Positions 13,174 through 23,590 of a stretch of DNA of 64,000 bases are shown in pieces. The position numbers were made by a program, and so were the translations under genes. The notes below the pieces were generated by a model, which ran no database searches, was not told the DNA's origin, and worked only from the letters and a program-made list of their open reading frames with translations. Numbering within the stretch: the stretch's first letter is position 1; each line of letters starts with the position of its first letter. Source of the stretch: Parus major (lineage: Eukaryota > Chordata > Aves > Passeriformes > Paridae); assembly GCF_001522545.3 (NCBI RefSeq), contig NC_031776.1, positions 29,661,262 to 29,725,261 on the forward strand. The letters run 5' to 3'.

Positions 13174-13525
13174 GTAGAAACAATTTGGAAGAATCTTTAA
13201 AGATCATCTGCTCCAATCCCCCTGCAATGAGCAGGGAATCCTCTACTAGAGAAGGTTTCTCAGAGCCCTGTCCAACCTGACCTTAAATGGTTTCAGTAAT
13301 GTGGAATCCAGCACCTCTCTGGAAGCCCTGTGCCAGCGTTTCACCACCTTTGCTGTAAAAAGTTTCATCCTTATATCTAGTCCATTCTCTTTTAATTTAA
13401 AACCACTGCCCCTTGACCTATCACAACAGGCCCTACTGAATGTTTGTACTTCTAAGCCCCCAGTGAGCACTAAAAGGCTGCAATAAGATCTCCCTGGAGC
13501 CTCTTCTTGTACCTTGGGAATGGGT
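13174..13525 (-). mobile_element. CR1 LINE 3' fragment, longest avian-type copy in the window
   Basis: About 350 bp of antisense CR1 reads from the 3' untranslated region at the left (ATCATCTGCTCCAATCCCCC, then TGCAATGAGCAGGGA) into the end of ORF2. Landmarks include CAGAGCCCTGTCCAACCTGA, TTTCACCACCTTTGCTGTAA and AGATCTCCCTGGAGCCTCTT. The octamer tail is almost lost, the start is a decayed GTAGAAACAATTTGG, and the copy ends near 13,525 by 5' truncation. It contains the ORF2 remnant listed next. Confidence 0.95.
13246..13470 (-). pseudogene. CR1 ORF2 C-terminal remnant
   Basis: The minus strand keeps one open frame of 74 codons that ends in TAG at the native CR1 ORF2 stop. It reads as the C-terminal tail of the CR1 ORF2 polyprotein (endonuclease plus reverse transcriptase), past the catalytic domain. 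Visible landmarks are a CCDRSRGSGFKLKE-type segment, DIRMKLFTAKVVKRWHR, REVLDSTLLKPFKVRLDRAL and a final RNLL. The frame is intact over this stretch by chance or moderate age, but the catalytic part is missing, so nothing functional can be made. The initiating Met is incidental. Confidence 0.9.
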
Positions 13526-15310
13526 GAGTGGTGGCAAAGAAGAGTCCTTTAACAAGACCTTTTTTGTTAGATCAGGTCACTAGATGCTTCCACACACTGG
13601 AACTTGAGCATATATTATTGGTAACAAATTCCCCTGGAAATATAATTTCATCTTCTTAAGCCTTGATTGTGTCTTTTCTTGGATTAATAAATATCAAAGC
13701 TGTCATAATGACAGAATTAGCATTGCCAGTTCAGGTCAGAATGAATATTTCCCTGAAAAGAGTCCAAAGGAAACAATTTATGCTGTGTTCAGAAACCTGT
13801 CAGGAAGGGGTTGGAATGTGCATTACTCCTTAACAGAAGTGACTGCAGACTTTATCCATCATAGTCTATTCCAGGGATGCTGAAGTCACAAGAATTTATG
13901 GAGAGGGAAGAAGGGACCTATAGGCACACATGAGCAGAGGCAGGGATCCATTTTTCAGTGGAGGCAATACAGTCACTTAAACTAAGAAAACAAGCAATAA
14001 ACAAAACGAGGCAGTGACAGCTATTAAAGGTCTGAGTCATTACCATTCTGAATCATTACCATTCTGAATGCAGAATAAATAAGTAATATGATTTAGTATG
14101 CAGAATAAGCAATAGGTAGGTGTTTGTGAGTTTAATCAGTGATGGTGAAGCTGAGGAGCAGTATCTTGGTTCTGTGCCATGCAAGATGTCACAAGAGACA
14201 CCAGGCAAAATCCCAGCCCAAAATGAAATTAATGAGACTCCTCCCAGTGATTTCTGATGGATTAGGATTTATTGCCTTTTTTTTCCCCACCAATAATCTT
14301 GCACTGTAATTTACTTTCTTAGCACTGATACTCTCATTTGGAGTACATCTTGTCACGTTTGTGTAGGATGGCAACTCTATACACACAGTAAAGCCAAATG
14401 GTATGAGTGTTGAAAAATCTGAGGAATTCTTTATACATGAAATGTCTCCTTAGGAGTACAAAACTAAAGTTAAGAACCAGGGAATTTATCTGCAGTCTGG
14501 CTTCACTGAGAAGTTCCAATCATCTGTTGTAAATGTTGGCATAACCATACATCTCCTCCTCCCTTTAGTTCAGATTTGTAAATGCAATGAAATCTTCCAT
14601 GGTTTATTCTGAGAATGGAGAATGACTGTACTTTCATGGTGATGTAATTGCTCTATAATAGCTAATAATTATGCATCTGCAATATCATAAGCACAGTGTT
14701 GTGAACTCCAGTGCAAGCAATTAGGTCCTCTGTTATATCTCAGGAAATTATTTTAGAAATGTGATGAGGCTCAGTCAGTCGTGCAGACAGATGCTATTTT
14801 GCATTTGGCAATGTGCTGAAGATAGGTTAGCTAGCCCTTTTGAGTCACCATCCCTTGTTCTAGGAGGTCTGTCAAAAACGCTGCAAAAGCTACCTACAAC
14901 TCTGGCACGAAAAGCAAAGAAACACAGTGAGAAGAAAACCGAGCAGGGGGAAAGCAGATTTCCTTGAAAAACAGATGGCACTTACGTATTTGCTTGTGTC
15001 TTTTGTGCTTTCAGTTTTGTTGCTTTAAAGCACAGTGCTGGAATTTGGTTCCCACTGCCTTTTGGAGACTCTGGCATCAAGCAGCTCCCGTGGAGTGTGC
15101 TGTGTGCTCACATCCTGCACTCCCCTGGTTTGACTAAGGAACAGCACTGTGAAAATCTTTTTATTAGAAAACTGAATTTAAATGTAATTTTAATACATTG
15201 ACATGCTTTCCTTTTCCACGTAGACAGAATCCACAGCCAGCTCTTGCAGATCTGTGTTTCCTGGGACCTGTAAGGCTTCCCCACTGTAGTGTTGTGTTGC
15301 TTTACCTAAA
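13526..15310. other. Non-coding stretch with a small tandem duplication
   Basis: No gene is recognisable. It includes the 16-bp duplication at 14,037-14,068 and, near 14,640-14,690, an AT-rich POU/homeodomain-like patch (CTAATAATTATGCATCTGC). Paired overlapping frames at 14,761-14,981 on both strands look like composition artefacts. Confidence 0.6.
14037..14068. repeat. Perfect 16-bp tandem duplication
   Basis: TCATTACCATTCTGAA occurs twice with no mismatch and no spacer. The words TGCAGAATAA follow at 14,069 and again about 30 bases later, hinting at further slippage. It is a small recent duplication with no coding meaning seen. Confidence 0.95.
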
Positions 15311-15430
15311 CCATAGAATTTTAGACTAATTAAGATTAGAATGAACTTTTAAAGGTCATTGAGTCCAACCCCCTGTAATGAGCAGGGACATCTTTAACCA
15401 GATCAGGTTTCTCAGAGCCCCAGAGTCTCC
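15311..15430 (-). mobile_element. CR1 LINE 3'-end fragment
   Basis: Antisense CR1 3' end: CCATAGAATTTTAGAC (tail plus start), AAAGGTCATTGAGTCCAACC, CCCTGTAATGAGCAGGGACA, then GATCAGGTTTCTCAGAGCCC. It is a roughly 115-bp truncated copy. Its GAGTCCAACC variant resembles the copy at 29,682, suggesting the same subfamily group. Confidence 0.9.
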
Positions 15431-18099
15431 AGAAGCTCAAGGATTAAATCTTTCATAAGGAATTGATTCATCCTCATTACCCTTTTTCTGTTGTGCTTTT
15501 TCCTTGCATTTAGAGGGGCAGAGGAGCAAACAGTCACAAAAGTAAGGAAGATTTTATGTGAAAAAATGATTGTACATTTTGCATTGCTCAGTTTAAACAT
15601 AATTATGATCTGGCATCTCCTGCAATTGTTAAAGGCTCACTAGAGTATGACAAAAGGGCGTGAAAGAAAAAGCCTGCCAATGGAAAAAGAGACAGATTCC
15701 TTTCAGCTCCTCTCCTGTTGATGTTGTGCAGATTGTTAGGTAAAAGGTTGATTCTCTTTTTTTTCTTCATTTATTATTCTTTGCTGGCAGCCAAAAATAA
15801 TTGTCAGACTGGAAACACAATGGGAGCTTAGAAAAAACAACAAAACGTGACAGAAAAAGGGAAGAAGGACTGCAGAAAAAGGATTGAGGAGATTGTATTG
15901 TGTGAGTGAACTTGAAAAGGTGGATACAATCTGGACCTGGATAAGCTGCCCTGTGAGAAGGACTGAAATGGTAAATATTGTGTACACTATCTCTATCAGC
16001 CTCTGCTGACAGTGGGACTGCAAACACAGGGATTGTGATTGTAGTCTCAGGTCTATGGGAATGGCATTAGGAAAATGTCAAATACTGTTGAAATTATGCC
16101 CTGCTTGTAAAATTCCTTTTATTCTTTGAAGACTTCTACAAAAAACCAGGATATAGCCTTTACAGTTCTCGGAGGACAGCTGTAGGTTTAGGCTTTATTT
16201 TCTCCTTTGCCCTGGGGAAATTTCCCGTTGACTGTGGTTGACAGCTACACTAGAGACCAAAATTCCTCATAAATCATGCTGTGAGTCAAGTGCATGGCTC
16301 TTCTAAAACGTGCTATCCTTGCAGGACACTGCTCCTGCCACAGACACTGCAAGTGCTGAGCAAAACCAAAAGGTGCCAAATGGGGCAAAGATGACCGTGC
16401 TGCCTCTGGGGATGGGTGGGGAGCAGAGACATCTTTCACTGGAGAGGATTCTTCCCTCAGCTAGAAAAAACAGATATTGCAAGGCCTGTCCCACTTCCTG
16501 AGCAGGTGTCATGCTGTCTCTACAAAGCATTTTCTGATTTTGATTGAAAGATGAGCACTTAAAAATATTTCTTCTCTTCACAGTGTGGGAGGTTTCCCCT
16601 GGCACATGCAAGCTCATTTTAGATAGACTATCTATTCACTGGCTCAAAATATATTTTTGGGGTAACTGCTCTATAAATTGCTCTCTAGAAACTTTTTCTA
16701 TAATGCTATGTCTATTAGCTTGAAAAGAAAAATTCTATCCTCTTACAAAGTTTTCCATTGTGGGTCTTTTTGGCTCCCACATGTAAAGATACCTTTAAAA
16801 AAAAAAATAAAAAAATCCTTCCTTTTAAATCCTTCCTTTTAAAAAAATCTTTTCGCTACACAACTAATTCTGAGTTGATTGTCCAGTGCTGGGAGCCCTA
16901 TAAATACAGTTGGAACATTAGCATTGGACATCATACCTTAATTCTTTTAAGCAGGCTGATATTAATATTTCTTGCAATAGAACCAGTCAGTAAGGCCCAC
17001 CTTGTCCACAGACCTGTCCCACCACGTAGGAGGATTGATGTGGGATTTGCCAGGTGGGTTTCTTTTCCTCAGGGCAGTGTGAGCACCAGGCTGCTGCCAG
17101 GCTTAGCATTTTGGGCATTGTGCAGTGAAGAGAAAGGTTTAGTGTTGGGAAAGAGGCCATTGTGGTTTCCAGGGTGTCCTGTCTGCCCTTCACATTTGGT
17201 TCAAGGAGGACACAGAGCTCCTGTGTGTCCCATGGCACTACAGATGATGGGATTTTTACAGCATGGTGCCCACACAGCAGCCACTGAATCCAGCCCTGTC
17301 TGTGCATCACCCCAAACCAATGGAGGCAAACAACATTTGCCTTTACAAAGGTAAAAAATGTTTATTTCCTTTACAAAGCTTGGTAGACTCCTTTATACCC
17401 AACATAATCAATGATCTTTTGGTAACTACATTCTGTTCATGTCTCCCCCACTCGATTTGGCTCAAGACTTTATTTCACACCCTCAGAGCACCCCCAGACA
17501 TTGGCAGATAAGAATCTTCAGCTTCATACTTCTAAGTTTAATATCTCTAATATTTATTTGTTTCCTCAGGTTGAACACAACAGCAAAGATATCTCACTGG
17601 GGCTTTAACACAGAGAGCTGTGCTAATCAGCCACACTCAAGTTCTCATTAAGGCAGCCACTGACAATAATCACAGCTGACATTCTTAAGGCTTTTTATGG
17701 CCTTGTTTAAGCCTGAAACTGGTATTCCTGTCTTCTCTCCCTACTGCTTTTTTGGAGAGGCAGCTGTAGCCCATGTTCAAAAGCCTTTGCTCTCTTAGCC
17801 TTCTTCATTTAAAAGGACTTCATAAGCTTCAGGACAGGTATAAAGTTACTTGTTTTCTACATCTGGATTCCTGAGTCAGAAAAAATACTACGGAGAGAAA
17901 AATTAAATAAAACTCAGAAACAGCAAGAAATAGCTATATTGTGTTCTCCAGCAGTATCTTCAATTAACAAATTCACTTTTAATTCTTTTTCATCTTCATC
18001 TTTCTTGATAACTTGTGAAATTAATTTCTTCAGATACTGCATCTTTTACTTTTGCACTCCTATTTTCTCTATTTTTAAAAATTACATTTTGCTGAACAG
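15431..18099. other. Non-coding stretch, no gene seen
   Basis: No recognisable gene. It contains an A-rich patch with a 14-bp tandem duplication at 16,813-16,840. A 198-codon plus-strand frame at 16,758-17,354 begins at TTG inside that simple sequence and has no domain. I treat it as a chance frame in a locally GC-richer patch (17,000-17,340). Confidence 0.6.
16797..16850. repeat. A-rich patch with 14-bp tandem duplication
   Basis: A run of adenines with a single T interruption is followed by two perfect copies of AAATCCTTCCTTTT (16,813-16,826 and 16,827-16,840) and a further A run. It is simple sequence made by slippage. Confidence 0.9.
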
Positions 18100-18970
18100 A
18101 CTATATGCTACTTAACAAGAATAATAATTTATCTTATTGCAATTGCATGTCATCACCCATTGGTCAGTAACAATGACTGGCAATGCAATTTTCTTTGCAA
18201 TAAAACTAATTAATATGCACATCATTATCTGCTGTTCGGATATTTCTAAAAGCAAAATGTGATTTTTTTTAGCAAGCAAATAATGAAAAAGAAATCATAG
18301 AGAATGCTCAAAATGGTATTTGAATACATAAAAAAATATGAGTAGAAGTTGGCTTAGAACGACCATTTCCATTAGGAAATAAATAAAAAACCCCAGTCTC
18401 CTCTTTTAGTTAGCTCTGATGGATTTCTTCTGGAGAAGCAGCAGAGTAGTTTTAGCCAATCATAACAGCATAATGCATCAGGAAAAGAAGGAGATAGGTT
18501 TGTGATTCCTCAACAAGTACACCTGACTTCACCTTTGAAATGGAGCACATTTTTTAGCGATGTTTCTCAGTGCTCTCTCTATTGCATCATCCTAATTAAT
18601 CGTGTGCTGAGCTGAGGAAGTTCCTAAAGGTTTTGTGACTAATTCCATCTCACTTCTCAAATAGAAACATTATAAGTGGTAGCAGGAAACTGGGTGCCAA
18701 GACATCGGAAAAACTGCAGTTATTTTTCACTTTCTTAAAACAGAATTAAGGGAATTATATCATGGTTCTAAATTTAAGGCCCCGTATAAAAGGGTCCATG
18801 CAATTTTTGGCACTTGTCACTAATATTTTACTAACTTCCCATTAGATAATTTGGCTAATGAAGGCTGTGCACAAATGAGGAAAAATACTGCATTCTGCCA
18901 AAGCCAAATAGTTTTTGAATTAATTGCAGTAACACATTAGCAGCTCACAGCAATTCAAATTTCTTCAACT
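18100..18970. promoter_or_regulatory. Candidate cluster of conserved non-coding elements
   Basis: Three sub-blocks stand out. At 18,110-18,270: TTATTGCAATTGCATGTCAT, AACAATGACTGG (SOX-like) and ACTAATTAATATGCAC (homeodomain/POU-like). At 18,440-18,620: TAATGCATCA, CACCTTTGAAATGG (TCF/LEF-like) and CCTAATTAATCGTG. At 18,800-18,965: CATTAGATAATTTGGCTAAT and GAATTAATTGCAGTAAC. No transposon or coding signature explains them. Unbroken unique AT-rich sequence with such words is typical of developmental enhancers in gene deserts. This is inference only, since no alignment was possible. Confidence 0.25.
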
Positions 18971-21900
18971 CTTAAATGCATCCCGATGTAAGACTATTAA
19001 TATCTGATACAACATTATTCTATGAAATATTTAGACACATTAGAAAAGAAGATGAGAGAAAAAATAAACAATTCTGGCATTTAGTCCACAGAAATTGACC
19101 TCTCAGAATTTTTTTTAAACAGACCATATGCACTCCTATTCTGAACTTCTGTTAAGAAAATCAGTAGAAGCTGAAGTTACTGAAGAAGCAATATATTGTC
19201 AATTTTCCTTCCTTTCAGTCAGTGAATTAGTTTATTGTTGTCATGAAAATGATGAAACATAAGGATTTCCCTGTCCAAATCAGAGTTTTCAGTGTTAGTA
19301 TTTTGATGATATAATTTCTTTATGTCTGCATATTCTGTTATTACTCAGAGGGATTACAGCAATAAGTACTTTCTTCATCATCCAGAGGAATATATTCTTT
19401 TGCTAAATTAATGAATGTTCCTCAGTCTCAGAGTACCATCCTAGCCAGGGACAGAGAGTGCCCTGCCAGACCCCACTTTGAACAGAGGCACCCAGGAACT
19501 CATCCACAGAAAGGAAATTCCATATATAAAACACCCAGCAAGATTTATGCTTTTCATAAAGAAATCAGGTGGCATGTGGATCTTCTTTCTGGGGATGGAC
19601 TAACTCATGTCATAGTCACCCAATGCGAATTGCAAACATTTTTTGGACACTTGGAGCTCAAAATTTCTATTGAAAATTCTGCCTGAATTTTGTTCACTTG
19701 AAATGTTCACAAGGTATTATTCAGAGGAATGTGACAGCTATAACACAGAGTAAGTTCTGCTTCTACCTTGGCACATTTGAAACTCAAATAGATGAACAAA
19801 AGGTAACAGAAGTAAACAGAGAGAAAAATAACATAAGAAAACACATTGTTTTTTACTTGCTGCACAGCTATTCAAGTATTTCTGTTAACAACCCCCCCAA
19901 ACCACAAACACCCATAAGAATGTTAATGAATAGAGACTAAAAAGGGGAGAAATTAGGGTGAAACCAAACACCCAGTCAAAATTCATGTACATATTGCAAA
20001 CCTTGCTTTTCAGAATTCAGCCAGCACATCTCTTCTGCCACATCATAACCAAGGAACCCTGAAGCCCTCCCTGTGTCGTGTGTTTGTAAGAGAGCTGACC
20101 CATCATACTCAGGGTGGCTAGCCAAGGATTTTAGAGAAATGCCAACAGCAGGCTGATATTTTTATTAAAGCCTTCCTTAGCACTTGATAAAGGGAAAAAA
20201 TGTGAACAAGTTCCCTGTGGTTGAGGAGTCTACCATTTTAACAAGTTTGTGTAGAAAATACAGTTTATTAAATAATAGTATTGTTTTTCCATCTATTATT
20301 GTCTGACAAGGTTGATATTAATCAATGGTAGTCAAGAATTTAGAGTAATTTAGCAGCTAGGGTGTTGTCATCTGTCCAGTTGCCTACTGACAGAAGTCAT
20401 CAGATCTTTGTGCACAGCAGCCATCCCTCCAAACAAGCTCTTGCTCTCCTAGGCGAGTTTACATATGGTGAATTTATCACTAGTTACAATTACTGTGGTT
20501 TATAACTTAGAAGCAAATGTAGCTCCCTCTTCACCTTCAGTTTCCCTTCCTCATGAATTTTAGTTTGATATAGTAGGAACCAAAATTTCCCCAGCACAGC
20601 CCTGGAGTCTTAGAAAATCTACCACGACCTGGTCTGTAACTCCAGATTAAAAATGTTATTTATATTTTGTGTTGTTTTTTTTCCTAAGAGTAAACGCAAG
20701 AAATCTGTTTCACTACAGATTCACTACACAAGTAATTGCTGTGTTGCTTTCTATTTAAGCTCAATTAAAAAGCACCCCTATGAATATTTATAAATTTCAG
20801 CATGCAGAGACACACATAAACAAAGTGTGCAGCGATGTCACTCCTCTGCCAAGCCGCGCTGCCGTGGCTGGGTCACTTGCCAGAGCGGGGTTCTGGAAGG
20901 AATGAGCAGATGGCACAGTAGACAAAGCAGAATGAAAGCTTTTGATCATGGCTGTTGGGTGTGTTACCCAGCAGAGCTGTGATTATGTTTCCTTGATAGC
21001 AAAGGAAGAGATGAAATAATTTGCTGAGCTTGTGGGTTATTGAAGCTGCAGCAGCACACTGGTGCCTTTGGGCTCTCGGCTACTTGGAGTGCTTTGTTGA
21101 CAAGAATTGGAGAAGGGCTTTCACTCTTTGTGTGCTTTGTGCACCAAACCTGTTCAGCAACACTTTGTAGGTTTTACATAAACACTGATGGTCCTGGCTT
21201 TAGGGTTTTCACTGCTCCAGGAAAACTGGAAACTGTCCCCACTGTCACTCATATTAAATGATCAGATTTCCAGAATGATGATGGATGAAGTTTCTGAGCT
21301 GTCTAGGAACCTTAATACTTTTTCCTGAATGATGCCAGTGAAAGGAAACATCTCTTTTTGGATGGTAATGTTTGACAAAATCTTTCCAGCCCTCTAAGAA
21401 ACTCAGTCAAAAAAAAAAAATTATAATAAGAGAAGATAAATTTAATTACTTAGCTATTGTGAAAGAAACAGCAGAGTCTGGAATATGCTGGATGCTCTTG
21501 AAATGCTTGAAGACAGTTTGTTCTGAAACTTGCAAAACTTATTAGAATGGGTCAGATTTGATTTGTATTTCAACTGATGAAAAAGAATTGATTAAACTCT
21601 CATCATGGGGTATTTCAGTTTCATTGAAAGTATTTTTATGTGAAAGTGGTCAACCATATCTTCATTTTAAAGTATTATCTTAATTAATATTTTATTTTAA
21701 ACAATGACATAATGGTTTGCCTTGCTTGCTATCTTTGTGAAATCAAAATACTATATTTTAAAAATTACTTCTTATATTGCTTACACTTTTCTCTCCCCTC
21801 AATATACATATTTGAATAACTTGTCTTGTAAAGCAGGCAGACAAAATTTTTATTCAGTGTCTCTGAAATAGATAAAAACATTTGTTATTGTCTTAAACAT

Positions 21901-22259
21901 TTGGAAGTAAGGATGCAAATTGAAAGATAAAGAGAAATGTGATATGTCACACCAAAGGCATGTCAAAGCACTCTTTTTACCCTAACACAGCAAGAAGTCT
22001 AAAACTTAGGAAAGATTTTATTTAAGGATGTTTTTTCTCCCAAGATACCCTCCAAAACCTTTTGTATCAGGTACCTCCTGAGCTGGAGGTCATATTATGC
22101 ATTTTTTCCTATGAATTTGTTTCCTTTGGTTTCTATAATTTTAGCACCCATAATTGCTGCAGCGAGGAACTCTGCAGTTCTAACATGAGATGTAGGAAAA
22201 GCTGCTTTTCTGTGGTTTATTTTTTTTATTCTGCTCACAGCTAATTGCACTTGATGTCT
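18971..22259. other. Non-coding stretch with one CpG cluster
   Basis: No gene is recognisable. It includes a short CpG cluster at 20,833-20,887 and an A run at about 21,409-21,421. Open frames of 70 to 91 codons at 19,411-19,940 show no domain. Confidence 0.6.
20833..20887. other. Small CpG cluster
   Basis: Five CpG dinucleotides lie within 55 bases (20,833, 20,855, 20,857, 20,863, 20,886), including AAGCCGCGCTGCCGTGG. The surrounding DNA is strongly CpG-depleted. Retained CpGs can mean an unmethylated regulatory site or a recently arrived GC-rich sequence. It is far too short for a CpG island. Confidence 0.35.
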
Positions 22260-23590
22260 CCTCGCTCCTGCACTGGAAGAGACGCTGGATAATCAATTCC
22301 TTTTTGCCTTTGCCAAGCCTGATTTACCAGACCTTTATCAAATCCTCTTTCAGCCGTCTTTTCTCCAGCAGGACAAGTCCTTGTCTTCTCAGTCAAAGTA
22401 AGAACAGTATTCAATATTCCTTTTCATCTTTGTTGCCCTTCTTTGAGCCTTTTTGTAGAGGAGGATGAGAGCTGTGTCTCACAGATTTATGCAGGAGCAT
22501 AAATGTTTCCTATTTGTTCTCTTTTTTCTCTAAAAGGTCTTAGCATGCTATTTTCTTTTTTCAGTCTTTCTGAGCTATGGAAAGTACCTGAACTACACAT
22601 CATAACCCCACTCTCAGCAACTTTGCTGAGCATAGATCTCTTCCTTTAATATGCAAAATAATTTTATATACAAAATAACCTTTTTTCCCCCCACCCATGT
22701 ACATTACATAACATGTACCCAGATTGAATTCTATTTGTCCTTTTTGTTTCCCAGATCCAGTTTTTCAGTATCCTTAGGCCAATGTTTGCAGCAACAATCT
22801 CTTGATCTTACAACCTCACAACTGTATTTTCAGCAAAATTTTCCACATATATTAAGGAATTTTTTAAAAAAATGGATAAGCTCCTAATTTCATGGGTTTT
22901 TGTTGCATTTAATGGCTTGTAGCTCCCTTGATCATTCATAGTATATTTCTTGAAAATTTTTCATCCTTATTGTATCTGCCCCTTTCTCCTTCTCAGATAT
23001 GGAAGTGAGTTTAAGGGACACTTTATGCACCACTAACAGCTGTTCACTTTCTGGTCCTTGAACTTCTTTTGGATTCCTAGCTAAGTTCTTATTGATGCAA
23101 TTTGTCCCTGTCCAATTTTGTTGTTTGCCCTGTAAAATGTATTGACACCTCAGTTTGATTCAGCTCTTCAGTGAGTGCCCCATAATGAAGGGCTACAGTG
23201 CAGAAACCTCCCCAAGCTCTTCCACAACAAATATAAAGGCAGAAAATTCATTCTGTTTTCTGGTTTGCCCCTTTTTTTCCCTGGGTGATCCTTTTGTACC
23301 TTTATTATCTATTGACTCTAGAGACCTTCTGGAAGGCTTTTTACTGCTAATGTGTTTGAAGGACAATGTATTAAGTGTATAAACACAGCTGGTAAAGACT
23401 TTTCAATTACAAGCTATTTTTGGTCTCTCTTTCTATGTCTCTTACATTCAACTTGCCAATACCTGTATTCTGTGTTTTTCTCATTTGAAGAGAACCTTAG
23501 ATTTTCTGAAAGCTACTACTCAACTCGAACAACCTCCCTTCCCCAAGGTGTAGTCAGACCTTCATTTTTCCCTTTCTCAGAAGATTTCTG
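22260..23590 (-). mobile_element. Ancient CR1/L3-like LINE relic, about 1.3 kb
   Basis: The plus strand follows the reverse complement of an old amniote CR1/L3-type ORF2 from its C-terminal end at the left. Recognisable steps include CTTTTCTCCAGCAGGACAAG, TCATCTTTGTTGCCCTTCTT with TGAGCC, GCATGCTATTTTCTTTTTTC, TTGAATTCTATTTGTCC, and TTTTCAGCAAAATTTTCCAC. Further right come GTGATCCTTTTGTACC, GACCTTCTGGAAGGCTTTTT with ACTGCTAATGTGTTTGAAGG, and ACATTCAACTTGCCAATACC. The order is collinear over about 1.3 kb, but every frame is broken. It is far more diverged than the avian CR1 copies elsewhere in the window, which fits an insertion from before birds arose. Collinearity was judged by eye against remembered family structure; the segment 22,900-23,150 is the least certain part. 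Confidence 0.6.

Noticed and set aside
16758..17354. 198-codon plus-strand open frame
   Set aside because: Starts at TTG within an A-rich simple patch; the product is composition-driven and an opposite-strand frame is open over the same GC-richer part.
17360..17480. Pyrimidine-rich words resembling L2 ORF2 (AATCAATGATC, GTCTCCCCCACTCG)
   Set aside because: Too few anchored words and no readable reverse transcriptase box, unlike 27,950-28,325.
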